From Bacillota bacterium (lineage in GTDB: Bacteria > Bacillota > DSM-12270 > Thermacetogeniales > Thermacetogeniaceae), in the NCBI GenBank assembly GCA_029907475.1, contig JARYLU010000016.1, positions 1-62,673 of the forward strand: a DNA stretch of 62,673 bases, in the 5' to 3' direction. This document shows, in pieces, positions 9,303-17,605 of the stretch (the stretch's first letter is position 1; each line of letters starts with the position of its first letter). The notes under the pieces were generated by a model. The model ran no database searches and had not been told where the DNA came from. It saw only the letters and a list, made by a program, of their open reading frames with translations. The translations under genes were made by a program, and so were the position numbers.

Positions 9303-10156
9303 ATCTGCCCCGGTTGCGAGAGTGGTGGAACAGGTTAACAAAACGAGAGCAGGGGCTGATCTTATTTTTAGGATTCGCCGCGATTTCTCTAGGGTACCAC
9401 TATATCCTTTCGCCAAGCCTGATTTCTTACCAGAAAAAAGCTGCCGAACTGGAGGCGGCCCGCAGCGAGCTGAGCCAGCTCCAATCCCTTGCGAACAGGC
9501 TCGACCGGGAAATGCAACTCACTGCAAGTGCCAAAAAGAGGACGGCCGATTTGCGTAAGATTTTTGCAGCGGACATAACCGATGGAGGGGCGGTCGTGAA
9601 TCTCGGCCTTACCGCTGCAGCCAACAAGGTGGTAATTACCGGATTCCACCCCTCGCCGGTTAAACAACACAAATATTATCTTGAGTTCCCGGTCCAAATA
9701 GAAATGCGAGGGCCCTATCACGGTATACTTGATTTTCTCGAAAGTCTGGAAAACAGAAAGACGATACCCAACCTGGTTCAGATCGAAAAGCTCACTCTGA
9801 ACACTCCGGAAGAAGCAGGCAGCCCGCCCAGCTCAGGTCAACCCCCGGCTCCTCCCGGAACGCAAAACATCGAAGGTAAAATATTGCTGGTTTTTTATTC
9901 CGAACCATCACCAGCAGGCAAACTGGACCTGGGCGAAGTTGCCGGCTGGAAAACCGGCCGATCTGAGCCTTTTGAGCCTGCCCCGGCTGTTTCCCCGTTT
10001 CCCGGAATGGCACCACCCCCCTCTTCAACTCATACTCCAGCACCATCAGCAATGTCGCCTCAGGGGGCACCGGTCCCACCCGCACCTCCTGCTTCCCCGC
10101 TTTCTTATTTCAATCCCTATTCTGTTTCAAACCTGGAACTTCCCGGTACACCTTAA
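9299..10156 (+). CDS. pilO: Type IV pilus assembly protein PilO with Pro-rich tail (cluster 1)
   Basis: One N-terminal membrane helix (about 19-36) after KREQ, a coiled coil (AAELEAARSELSQLQSLANR) and a PilO-type domain containing YHGILDFLESLENRKTIPNL. The last about 80 residues are an unusual Pro/Ser/Ala-rich tail. The GTG start is inside the pilN stop (GTGA). It is the last gene of cluster 1; the next gene is convergent. No secretin or PilP gene accompanies cluster 1, as expected in a single-membrane cell. Confidence 0.84.
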   Translation: MNLPRLREWWNRLTKREQGLILFLGFAAISLGYHYILSPSLISYQKKAAELEAARSELSQLQSLANRLDREMQLTASAKKRTADLRKIFAADITDGGAVVNLGLTAAANKVVITGFHPSPVKQHKYYLEFPVQIEMRGPYHGILDFLESLENRKTIPNLVQIEKLTLNTPEEAGSPPSSGQPPAPPGTQNIEGKILLVFYSEPSPAGKLDLGEVAGWKTGRSEPFEPAPAVSPFPGMAPPPSSTHTPAPSAMSPQGAPVPPAPPASPLSYFNPYSVSNLELPGTP

Positions 10157-10348
10157 CATTTTCCTCACTTAACAAATTTCGGAAAGCAACATCAGATGGG
10201 AGCAAGTATATAACCGCTAGGAATTTCCCCTCTCTCTAAACCCTTTCTTTCAGCTCCACCTGCCCTGCCACGACAACTCTTCTTTTCTCCTTTTTCGCCC
10301 TTGTCGAAGCCAGGCTCGCCATTACGAATTCCTCCGCCGGATGCGAAC
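10157..10348. other. Convergent junction between pilus clusters 1 and 2
   Basis: 192 bp between the ends of cluster 1 (+) and cluster 2 (-). Base composition shifts from moderate to clearly GC-rich just to the right. A 28-codon - strand frame (10236-10322) is open but has no evident homology. No clear terminator hairpin was seen. This is the left edge of the inverted GC-rich block. Confidence 0.5.
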
Positions 10349-11194
10349 TCACCCCAAGGCCCGCAGGTACCATTCGAGGCACTCCCTTCCCGCCAGGAGG
10401 GCAAGGAGGGCGCCCACGGCAATGAACGGCCCGAAGGGAACAGGGTCCTTCCTGCCCCTTATGCCAAGAGCCAGCAACACAGCCGCCACCACGCCTCCCA
10501 GGCAGACGCCGAAAAAGAGTCCAAGCGGCCCCAGCGGCCAGCCAAGGAACAGCCCCGTCACCGCGGCGAGCTTCACGTCGCCGCCGCCCATGCCGCCCCG
10601 GCTGGCCAGAGCCACTAGGAGCAAGGCGCCGCCGCCCACCGCCAGCCCGGCCAGCGCCGACCAGAACCCGACGTCGTGCGCCGCCAGGCCGAGGACGGCG
10701 CCGCCGGCGAGGCCCGCCACGATGAGCCCGTCGGGGATGATGTAGTGCTCGAGGTCGATGAAGCTCGCCGCCACCAGGAGGCCACCCAGGAAGAGGTACT
10801 TGGCCAGCACCGGGGACAGGCCGAAGCGCCAGAACAGCAGGATAAAAACCGTCGCGGTGCAGATTTCCACCGCCGGGTACTGCAGCGAGATCCGCGCCCC
10901 GCAGTACCGGCACCGCCCCCGCAGGAGGAGATAGCTCGCCACGGGCACGAGGTCGCGCCACCCGAGAACGTGGCGGCACTCCGGACAGCGCGAGCGGCCG
11001 GACAGCGTGCCTTCGCCGCGCGGCAGACGGGAGATCACCACGTTCAGATAGCTGCCGCATACGAGGCCGAGGAGCCCGATTGGGACAAGGAGCGCGCTTT
11101 GATGGCCGGTAATGACGCCCACCCCCGAAAGAGCATCCGCCGCCCAACCGCCGCTCCGGCGATTGACGGGTCGACGAAACTGGTTTATGATCAA
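10349..11194 (-). CDS. pilD: Prepilin peptidase / N-methyltransferase (cluster 2)
   Basis: Second A24-family peptidase in the window: GLVCGSYLNVVISRLPRGEG, zinc loop CPEC...CRYC, first catalytic Asp in FIDLEHYIIPDG, second in GGMGGGDVKLAAVTGLFLGW. The start is uncertain. TTG at 11194 lacks a ribosome site, and a GTG near 11122 would give a more typical N-terminus. It lies at the 3' end of the - strand cluster, next to two pilin genes and separated from them by a divergent + gene. Full length for the family. Confidence 0.93.
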   Translation of the reverse strand: MIINQFRRPVNRRSGGWAADALSGVGVITGHQSALLVPIGLLGLVCGSYLNVVISRLPRGEGTLSGRSRCPECRHVLGWRDLVPVASYLLLRGRCRYCGARISLQYPAVEICTATVFILLFWRFGLSPVLAKYLFLGGLLVAASFIDLEHYIIPDGLIVAGLAGGAVLGLAAHDVGFWSALAGLAVGGGALLLVALASRGGMGGGDVKLAAVTGLFLGWPLGPLGLFFGVCLGGVVAAVLLALGIRGRKDPVPFGPFIAVGALLALLAGRECLEWYLRALG

Positions 11195-11324
11195 AGATAA
11201 GCTTATCCCAAAAACGGCCTCAATGGAATACTTTTCTCATTCCGCTCCACGGGCGCTGCCGGCAGGGTCAAGCGGCCGCCGGGCGCCTTCTTGCGAACGC
11301 CACACGTAAAGGGGGAGTACACCG

Positions 11325-12560
11325 ATGTCCGGTTCTGGTGCGGCAGGGAGTTTGCTGAAGAGAGCGGCGCTGCTGGCGTTTTTGGGTCTCCTCCTCGCCT
11401 TCGCCGCCGCGGGCGTGGCAGGAGCCGAGGAGTTCGTGATGCAATGGGAGCGCACGCTCGGAGGCCGCGAGGCCGACCGCGGCTTCGCCGTGCAGCCCAC
11501 CGCCGACGGCGGGTGCATTATCGCCGGGGAGACCTTTGCGGGCCGCCCCTACCCGACGGGCTGGGCCGACGCCCTCCTCGTGCGCCTCGACGCCTCCGGG
11601 CGGCCGGTGTGGCAGAAGAGCTTCGGCGAAGTAGGGCACGACCGCGCGCTCTCCGTGTGGCCCACCGCCGACGGCGGCTTCGCGGTGACGGGCGTCACGC
11701 AGCGCCCCTTCACGCGCGACGCCGACGCCTTGCTGGCGAAACTCGACGCCGGCGGCCAGCTCAGGTGGCTGAAAACGTTCGGGGAGGCAGGAGAGGACGC
11801 TGGCGCCTGCGTCAGGCAGACGGCGGACGGGGGATTTATCGTAGCCGGCACAACCACCTCCTCCGGCGCGGGCGGCGCGGACATCTACCTTATTAAGACC
11901 GGCGCCGACGGCAATCCGGAATGGGAGAAGACCTTCGGCGGTCCGGGTGAAGACACGGCGGCGGCCGTGCGGCAGACCGCCGACGGCGGCTTTATTGTGG
12001 CCGGGCAGACCTTCTCCTCCGGCGCCGGCGGCTATGACGTTTACCTCGTCAAGACCGACGGGGCGGGAAGAAAGCAGTGGGAGAGGACCTTCGGGGGTCC
12101 CGGCTGGGACCTGGCGGGCGCCGTGGAAGAGACCACCGACGGCGGGTACATCGTCGTTGGCCGGTCGTCGTCCTTCCGCGACGGCGACTTCGATATCTAC
12201 CTGGTCAGGACCGACGCGCAGGGGAACAAGCGGTGGGAGCTCTCCCTGGACGGCGGCGGGTTCGACACCGGGAAGTGCGTGCGGGAGACCGCAAACGGCG
12301 ACTTCCTGATCGCCGGGTGGGCCGACCCGGGCGGCGGTCCGGTGGCCTTCTACGCCGCCGCGGTGAGCACCGCCGGAAAGAAGCTCTGGGAAAAGACGCT
12401 GGCAGGAAGCAGGTTCGGACGGGAGTTCGCCGTGCAGCCGACCGCCGACGGCGGGTTCGTCGTGGCCGGCTGGTGGGCCGAGCCGCTGAGGAACCTCGAG
12501 TGGCGCAACGACGACGTGCAGGTCTACGCGGCGCGCCTCACCCCGCGTCAGGGGCCGTAG
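11325..12560 (+). CDS. Secreted beta-propeller-like repeat protein inside pilus cluster 2
   Basis: Signal peptide (hydrophobic about 11-32, ending AGAEE) followed by seven to eight repeats of about 50 residues with the pattern R(Q/P)TADGGFIVAG...DIYLVKTDA.G...WE.TFGG. This resembles delta-60/PQQ-like propeller repeats. ATG 11325 has GGGGGAG eight bases upstream. It is the only + strand gene in the 10.3-27 kb block. Its 3' end overlaps the convergent pilin gene by 13 bp. It is GC-rich like its neighbours, so it probably arrived with them. An extracellular function is inferred; ligand unknown. Confidence 0.78.
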   Translation: MSGSGAAGSLLKRAALLAFLGLLLAFAAAGVAGAEEFVMQWERTLGGREADRGFAVQPTADGGCIIAGETFAGRPYPTGWADALLVRLDASGRPVWQKSFGEVGHDRALSVWPTADGGFAVTGVTQRPFTRDADALLAKLDAGGQLRWLKTFGEAGEDAGACVRQTADGGFIVAGTTTSSGAGGADIYLIKTGADGNPEWEKTFGGPGEDTAAAVRQTADGGFIVAGQTFSSGAGGYDVYLVKTDGAGRKQWERTFGGPGWDLAGAVEETTDGGYIVVGRSSSFRDGDFDIYLVRTDAQGNKRWELSLDGGGFDTGKCVRETANGDFLIAGWADPGGGPVAFYAAAVSTAGKKLWEKTLAGSRFGREFAVQPTADGGFVVAGWWAEPLRNLEWRNDDVQVYAARLTPRQGP

Positions 12561-12922
12561 CGGTGCCCGTTGGGGCAGACCGCGCGCCCGTCCGCCGGGT
12601 CAAAGGTATAGGCCCCGCCCGCGGGACAGGCGGGCCGCTCCTTGAGATACGCGGGCACCAGGTCCTCCCAGGTGACGTCCTGCGGCCGGCGGCGCGCCGG
12701 GTCGTCCGCCACCCACCGCGCCACCGCTCCGTCGATGGCGCGCAGGTTGGACCGGCAGGTGCTTTCTGTCGCATTGTTGACGGCGCGGTGGTAGGCAGGC
12801 ACGGCAATGGCCACCAGGAGGCCGACGATCAGCACGACCACGGCCAACTCAACCATGGTGAACCCGCCGCACCGGGGAATACCATTGCCTGGACGGCGCC
12901 GGTGGTCAGTCGCCACGGACAC
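12548..12922 (-). CDS. Type IV pilin-like protein (cluster 2, second pilin)
   Basis: Cleavage site GG|FTMVELAVVVLIVGLLVAIAVP with the +5 Glu, then a 90-residue domain with four Cys, including CPAGG...CPNGHRY near the C-terminus. The segment STCRSNLRAIDGAVARWVAD is closely similar to its neighbour's QACQANLRTIDGAIAQYQAD, so the two pilins arose by duplication. GTG start with GAGGAGGAG upstream. The C-terminal Cys pair could form a disulfide or hold a metal. Family assignment is firm; major versus minor role is not. Confidence 0.86.
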   Translation of the reverse strand: MSVATDHRRRPGNGIPRCGGFTMVELAVVVLIVGLLVAIAVPAYHRAVNNATESTCRSNLRAIDGAVARWVADDPARRRPQDVTWEDLVPAYLKERPACPAGGAYTFDPADGRAVCPNGHRYGP

Positions 12923-13055
12923 TTACTCCTCCTCATGCCGGGTTCCGGCACAGGCGCAAAGGCGGGTGCGACCGGCCGGAAGGGTTCCGCGAAATCCCCG
13001 GGGGAGCAAGGGGGTGCGCTTGCTGCAGCGCGCCCCCTGTACCCCGGTATCAAGC

Positions 13056-13427
13056 CTACGGATATTTGTGAGTCGAGTCGACCGTGCAGATGGCATGTAA
13101 CCCGGCCCCGGATCCCTCTAAGTCATAATCATCCCCATCTCCATTCGGTTCCTCGGGGCATTCCGGTACCGCCTTCAGATAGCCCGCGGTAACCAGAGCG
13201 TCAACATCTGCCGGGTCCGTACCGTTGTCCGCCTGGTACTGCGCGATGGCGCCGTCGATGGTGCGCAGGTTGGCCTGGCACGCTCTCAGCTTTGCATTTG
13301 CCTGGGATTTGGTGTATACAGGTACGGCGATGGCCACCAGGATGCCGATGATGAGGAGCACCACCATGAGCTCGACCAGGGTGAAGCCCTTGCGGTTCTT
13401 AAGAGCGCGGGACAGTCTGTAAAACAT
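13056..13427 (-). CDS. pilA: Type IV major pilin candidate (cluster 2)
   Basis: Prepilin with basic leader (MFYRLSRALKNRKG) and site KG|FTLVELMVVLLIIGILVAIAVP. The 100-residue globular part has Cys in RACQANLRT, PECPEEPNGDG and HAICTVD. ATG 13427 is chosen because AGGAGG sits eight bases upstream; an in-frame GTG nine bases earlier overlaps that site. It follows pilB of the same cluster and is preceded by a structured leader. The strong ribosome site fits a highly expressed subunit. Confidence 0.9.
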   Translation of the reverse strand: MFYRLSRALKNRKGFTLVELMVVLLIIGILVAIAVPVYTKSQANAKLRACQANLRTIDGAIAQYQADNGTDPADVDALVTAGYLKAVPECPEEPNGDGDDYDLEGSGAGLHAICTVDSTHKYP

Positions 13428-13445
13428 CCTTTTCACCTCCTCTCC

Positions 13446-13500
13446 CTCCCGGACGGCGTCCGGTTGGTTCCCTCATGAAGGGTTATACCGGCGTCCGGCC
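13446..13500 (-). promoter_or_regulatory. Structured leader upstream of cluster 2 major pilin
   Basis: The 55 bp before the pilin ribosome site contain the palindrome CCGGACGGCGTCCGG (13449-13463), the 10-mer CGGCGTCCGG twice (13454-13463 and 13489-13498, + strand) and a CCCT...AGGG hairpin between them. Alternative pairing between the two copies is possible, as in an RNA switch or a dimeric operator. It does not match the c-di-GMP riboswitch consensus as I know it. Confidence 0.4.
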
Positions 13501-13534
13501 GTTTTTAGACACCTCGCGGCAATTTTTGCACGCG

Positions 13535-15214
13535 CTACACGACGACGCGTAGCACCTCCTCCAGGGAAGTTATGCCCTGCCTGACCTTCTGCAGGCCGTC
13601 GGCCCGCATGGTGGTCATGCCCTCGGCCACGGCCGCCTCTTTGATCTCCCGCGCGGGGCGGCGCTCCAGGGTGAGGCGCTGGACGGTTTCGGTCACCAGT
13701 AAAAGCTCGTAGACCCCGATGCGGCCGCGGTAGCCGGTGTTGGCGCAGCGCAGGCAGCCGCGGGCGCGGTAGAGGCGCACCTTTCCCTCCCCCGGCTGCA
13801 GGGGGAAGTCCGGCACGCTGGCCAGGACCTCCTCGCGCGCGAGTTCATAAGGTTCGCGGCAGTGGGGGCAGAGCCGGCGGGCCAGGCGCTGGGCCACCAC
13901 GCCGATGAGGGACGAGGCGGTGAGGAAGGGCTCGATCCCCATGTCGCCAAGGCGGGTGATGGCCCCGGCGGCGTCGTTGGTGTGCAGGGTGGAGAGGACC
14001 AGGTGCCCGGTGAGCGCCGACTCGACGGCGATGCGGGCCGTCTCGCGGTCGCGGATCTCCCCCACCATGATGATGTCCGGGTCGTTGCGCAGGATGGAGC
14101 GCAGCCCGGTGGCGAAGGTGAGCCCGGCGCGGGGGTTCACCTGTATCTGGTTGACCCCGTCCAGGCGGTACTCGATCGGGTCCTCGACGGTGATGATGTG
14201 CTTGTCGACCGTGTTGAGCGCGGCCAGGGTGGCGTAGAGGGTGGTGCTCTTGCCGCTCCCCGTGGGGCCAGTCACCAGGATGAAGCCGTAGGGGGCGCGC
14301 ATGAGCCTCCGGAACTTCTCCAGGTCGGCCGGCGGGAAGCCCAGCTCTTCCAGGGTAATCAGCCGGGTGCTGCGGTCCAGCAGGCGCAGGGTGAGCTTCT
14401 CCCCGTAGGCCGTGGGCAGGGAAGCCACGCGCACGTCCACCGTTTTTCCCTCTATCCTGAGCGTGATCCGGCCGTCCTGGGGAACGCGGCGCTCGGCGAT
14501 GTCCATGCCGGCCATCACCTTGATGCGGGAAACAAGGGAGGGGTGCAGCCGCCGGGCCGGGCGCAGCACGTCGTGCAGCACCCCGTCAATGCGGAAGCGC
14601 ACGCGCAGCGCCTTCTCCAGCGGCTCGATGTGGACGTCGCTGGCCCGCGCCCGCACCGCCTGGTTGAAAATGCTGTTAGCCAGTTGCACCGCCGGTTTTT
14701 CCACCGCCTCGTCCGGCTCGGGCACCACCTGCTCTTCCGCCTCTTCTTCCGGCGCCTGCTCGACAGAAGCAGCCGTCCGGGCGTACCGCTCGATGGCCGC
14801 CTCGAGCTCGCTGTCCGGGACCACCACCGGCTGAATGTCCTGCCCGGTAAGAATGCGCAGGTCGTCCACGGCAATAATGTCGCCCGGGTGCTGCATAGCC
14901 ACCAGCAGACGGCCGTTCGCAAAGCCGATGGGCAGGGCGCGGTAACGGCGCATCATCTCCGGGGTTATCAGACCGGCCGCCGCCGCGTCGACCGGGTGCG
15001 ACTCCAGCGAAACGAAGGGCACCCCGTACTGCCGGGCCAGGAACCGCGCCACCTCCTGCTCGGTGCAGTAGCCGAGTTGCACCAGCGCCTGCCCCAGCAA
15101 CCCCTTCCTGCCCGTACCTGCGTTCTGGCGGCGCAGCGCGTCCTCAAGCTGTTCGGGGGTGATGACACCCGCCTCCACCAGGGCCGTGCCCAGGTGTTTG
15201 CTTCCTTGCTGCAT
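13535..15214 (-). CDS. pilB: Type IV pilus assembly ATPase PilB (cluster 2)
   Basis: Complete extension ATPase: MshEN-type domain at the N-terminus (LGTALVEAGVITPEQLEDAL...LGQALVQLGYCTEQEVARFL), acidic linker, Walker A GPTGSGKSTTLYATL, Asp box TVEDPIEYRL, Walker B DIIMVGEIRD, His box STLHTNDAAGAITRLGDMG, and CPHC/CLRC zinc pairs. ATG 15214 is preferred (GGGGGT upstream); a GTG four codons earlier overlaps the preceding stop. Clearly GC-rich compared with the PilBs of clusters 1 and 3. It lies between the secretin-like gene and the pilin. Confidence 0.95.
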   Translation of the reverse strand: MQQGSKHLGTALVEAGVITPEQLEDALRRQNAGTGRKGLLGQALVQLGYCTEQEVARFLARQYGVPFVSLESHPVDAAAAGLITPEMMRRYRALPIGFANGRLLVAMQHPGDIIAVDDLRILTGQDIQPVVVPDSELEAAIERYARTAASVEQAPEEEAEEQVVPEPDEAVEKPAVQLANSIFNQAVRARASDVHIEPLEKALRVRFRIDGVLHDVLRPARRLHPSLVSRIKVMAGMDIAERRVPQDGRITLRIEGKTVDVRVASLPTAYGEKLTLRLLDRSTRLITLEELGFPPADLEKFRRLMRAPYGFILVTGPTGSGKSTTLYATLAALNTVDKHIITVEDPIEYRLDGVNQIQVNPRAGLTFATGLRSILRNDPDIIMVGEIRDRETARIAVESALTGHLVLSTLHTNDAAGAITRLGDMGIEPFLTASSLIGVVAQRLARRLCPHCREPYELAREEVLASVPDFPLQPGEGKVRLYRARGCLRCANTGYRGRIGVYELLLVTETVQRLTLERRPAREIKEAAVAEGMTTMRADGLQKVRQGITSLEEVLRVVV

Positions 15215-15225
15215 AGGGACCCCCA

Positions 15226-16503
15226 CTACTGCTTCTTCATCTCAATCTCACCCAGCAAATCCTTAATCAGCTTGATCTTGTCCGGCGTTTCCTCCACCCA
15301 GAGGACGTAGTACGGATTGTCTTTTATGCCGCCGGAAAGATCCCGCGAGATGTGCATGCTGCCCACCGGCACTCCGCTCAACTCACTGAGGAGCGACCGT
15401 TTGGCGTTGAGTTCTTCATGGGCGTATGGCCCTACTGCGTAAGTCACCGGCACCCGCACCTTCTGGCGCGGACTATCAAGGATCGCCAGGGCGTTGCGCA
15501 CCTGCGCCTCCAGGTGGGGCGGGCAGATGACCAGCAGTTCCTTGCTGTACTGCTCGTAGTTAAACGTCTCGATCTTCACCACGTCCTTTTGCTGGTCTTT
15601 ATCTTGATCTGTGTCGTTGGACGCCTCTGCGGCGCCACCTTTCACAAAGTCGAACTTCGCCAGGCGCGCCGCGGCGTCGCGCGCGACGATGTTCTGCAAC
15701 TGGTAGACGAAGGCCTTTTCTTCGCGGGCCTCCAGGCAGTCAAGCTTCTTGAACAGCGCCTCCACGTGCGGCCAGCGGGAGAACCATTGCCGGTCGAAGA
15801 CCAGGACGGTACCCGGCAGTAGGACGTAGCGTTTCAGTTGCACGCCCACGGAGTCAAGCAGTTCCACGGCCCTGGCGGGCGAAACCTGGTTGGGCGTAAG
15901 GCTGCGGTAGTCGAGGTTGATCTGGTTCTCCGGCTTGGGCTGGTTTTCCGGGTAGTCCACCGCCACCAGCAGTTCCCACACCTTGGCCACCTCCTGGGCC
16001 GTGCCCTGCACCCAGATTGCGTTCGGGTTGGCGTCCAGGGAGAGGCACTTCACGTCGCCTATACGCAGTTCATCAATCAGCTCTCGCAACTGCTGTGCTG
16101 TAACGTAGGTGGTGTCCAGCCGGGTGATGATCATCTGGCTGAAGAAGTTTTTGTGCAGTGTCTCCGGTTCCCCCACCACGAGCAGGTTGCCGTCCTCCAC
16201 GTAGGCCAGCCCCCTGCTCTGAACGATGACGTCAAGAGCCTGCCGCGCCGACATCTTTTCCGCCCGGAAGGTTATCCGGACCGGCTTGTCATCCTTGGTG
16301 GCCAGGATGATGACCGCGTTTAGCTTCAGGGCCAGTGCCGAAAGAACGTCGCGCAGGTCCGCGTCGCGTACGTCCAGGGACACCGTGCCGCCGTCCGCAA
16401 GCGGGAGGGCCGGGCTCCCGGGCGGAAAAGCCAGCCCTGCCAGCAGCAACAAGGCAAGCGCTGCGGCCAGTAACGCCGGTTGGCGCCGTTTCTTATCTTG
16501 CAT
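15226..16503 (-). CDS. Secretin N-domain protein without the pore domain (PilQ-like)
   Basis: Signal peptide (hydrophobic about 11-32), then an STN/N0 domain (VSLDVRDADLRDVLSALALK, VRITFRAEKMSARQALDVI), then N1-like modules (DTTYVTAQQLRELIDELRIG, AQEVAKVWELLVAVDYPE, KKLDCLEAREEKAFVYQLQN). The family's C-terminal secretin beta-barrel, with its VPxLGDIPxLGxLF-type segment, is absent and the protein ends at 425 residues. In a single-membrane cell no outer-membrane pore is needed, so the N-rings may align the pilus through the wall. It lies between pilP and pilB and overlaps the extended pilB frame. Confidence 0.8.
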   Translation of the reverse strand: MQDKKRRQPALLAAALALLLLAGLAFPPGSPALPLADGGTVSLDVRDADLRDVLSALALKLNAVIILATKDDKPVRITFRAEKMSARQALDVIVQSRGLAYVEDGNLLVVGEPETLHKNFFSQMIITRLDTTYVTAQQLRELIDELRIGDVKCLSLDANPNAIWVQGTAQEVAKVWELLVAVDYPENQPKPENQINLDYRSLTPNQVSPARAVELLDSVGVQLKRYVLLPGTVLVFDRQWFSRWPHVEALFKKLDCLEAREEKAFVYQLQNIVARDAAARLAKFDFVKGGAAEASNDTDQDKDQQKDVVKIETFNYEQYSKELLVICPPHLEAQVRNALAILDSPRQKVRVPVTYAVGPYAHEELNAKRSLLSELSGVPVGSMHISRDLSGGIKDNPYYVLWVEETPDKIKLIKDLLGEIEMKKQ

Positions 16504-16527
16504 GTCGTGTCACCCCTCCTGCCCTCG

Positions 16528-17043
16528 TTAACTTCCCGCGGCGCTCCGGCCCGATGTTGCGCGGCCGCCCAGTTCCAGGCGCAACTCCTGGTCGCCGCAG
16601 GTGAGTACCGCGTAGTCACGCCCGATCGTCTTCAGTTTCCAGGTGCCGGCGATGGTGGCTCCCGGTCCGGCTACGTAAGCGGTATCGCGCAGTTCAATGA
16701 TGGCCAGGTCGCCGCCTGCGCCCCCCCGGATTATACCCCGCAGGGCCATCGGCCCGGCAAACGGGTCCAGAAGCCGCTCTGCCGTGGTCTCCTTCTGCCG
16801 CTCGGTGTCCGGGAGAACAGTGTACTTCTCTTTTGTCGCCGCGGATACCTGGGGCGTTGCCGGCGTCCCGGCAACCGGCTGCTCGGCGGGCCTGCGCCAC
16901 AGTGTAAAGTACAGGGTAAGGATGACGGCCAGCACAAGACCCGCCGCCGCCCCGCCGATGATCAGGTTGCGCCGCCTCCTGGCCGTGGCCTCCTCGGGTT
17001 CTGGTCCCGGGCCGGCACTAACTCCGGGCAATTCCTGCGCCAT
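16528..17043 (-). CDS. PilP-like membrane-anchored protein (cluster 2)
   Basis: Start ATG 17043 has a perfect AAGGAGG. A short cytoplasmic part with an Arg run (ARRRRN) leads into a membrane helix (about 28-48), a linker, and a beta domain with LLDPFAGPMALRGIIRGGAGG...AIIELRDTAYVAGPG. That is the pattern of PilP/GspC homology domains (DPF-x(5)-L-x-G-I). PilP normally bridges PilN/O to the secretin N-domains, which matches the N-domain-only protein encoded just downstream. It overlaps pilO by 26 bp. Confidence 0.72.
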   Translation of the reverse strand: MAQELPGVSAGPGPEPEEATARRRRNLIIGGAAAGLVLAVILTLYFTLWRRPAEQPVAGTPATPQVSAATKEKYTVLPDTERQKETTAERLLDPFAGPMALRGIIRGGAGGDLAIIELRDTAYVAGPGATIAGTWKLKTIGRDYAVLTCGDQELRLELGGRATSGRSAAGS

Positions 17044-17605
17044 GTTCGGCCTCCTTTCCTTTCGCACCGCCATCCGCGGCGTAGAACGCGGTGGCAGAAA
17101 CGTCGGCTTTGATAAACGGGAACTCCTTCCGCCCTTTCCCCACCTTGACCTCGTCGATGCGCAGGGCACGGGGACCCGCCTGGAGTGCCGCCAGCAGTTC
17201 CACTAGGCAGGGATAGCGCCCCTCAAAGACAAGCTTGAGAGGCATCTCCACGTAGCCCGCCTTCGACACCCGCTTCTCGAACCGCACCTCCGTGAGGTCC
17301 AGGCCGGACCAGATGGCCGCCTCCTTGAGGTCGCGCAGGAGGGCGTCCTCTTGCGGTTCGGGAGGCAGCAGGTGGTTGACGCGCGCAAGCTCCTGCTGCA
17401 CCGCCACGGCCCGGGCCTTCGCCCGAACAAGCTTTTGCAGCTGGACCTCCGCCCGCGCCAGGGCCTCCCTTTCCCGGGCCACGGCGTCCCGCGCCCTGTT
17501 GAGGGCGCCGATCTGCAGGTAGAGAAGCATCCCCATACTGGCCATCGCCAGCGCGGCTAGGGCGACGGTCAGCACGGTGGAGGTCTGAAGTTTGCCGTTG
17601 TTCAA
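17018..17605 (-). CDS. pilO: Type IV pilus assembly protein PilO (cluster 2)
   Basis: Single N-terminal membrane helix (about 10-32), long coiled coil (ALNRARDAVAREREALARAE) and a C-terminal alpha/beta domain with YPCLVELLAALQAGPRALRI, the PilO signature region. Overlaps pilN by 4 bp and pilP by 26 bp. At 195 residues it is the standard size, unlike cluster 1 PilO with its long tail. Confidence 0.85.
   Translation of the reverse strand: MNNGKLQTSTVLTVALAALAMASMGMLLYLQIGALNRARDAVAREREALARAEVQLQKLVRAKARAVAVQQELARVNHLLPPEPQEDALLRDLKEAAIWSGLDLTEVRFEKRVSKAGYVEMPLKLVFEGRYPCLVELLAALQAGPRALRIDEVKVGKGRKEFPFIKADVSATAFYAADGGAKGKEAEHGAGIARS

Noticed and set aside
13862-15310. Long + strand open frame of 482 codons opposite pilB of cluster 2
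   Set aside because: It is the antisense of a clear pilB in GC-rich DNA, with low-complexity His/Gly/Arg-rich text and no domain. The same applies to other long frames opposite or within the cluster 2 genes (10236-11147 -, 10676-11200 +, 12077-13192 +, 18687-19487 +, 19657-20535 +, 21292-22965 +, 22840-23253 -).
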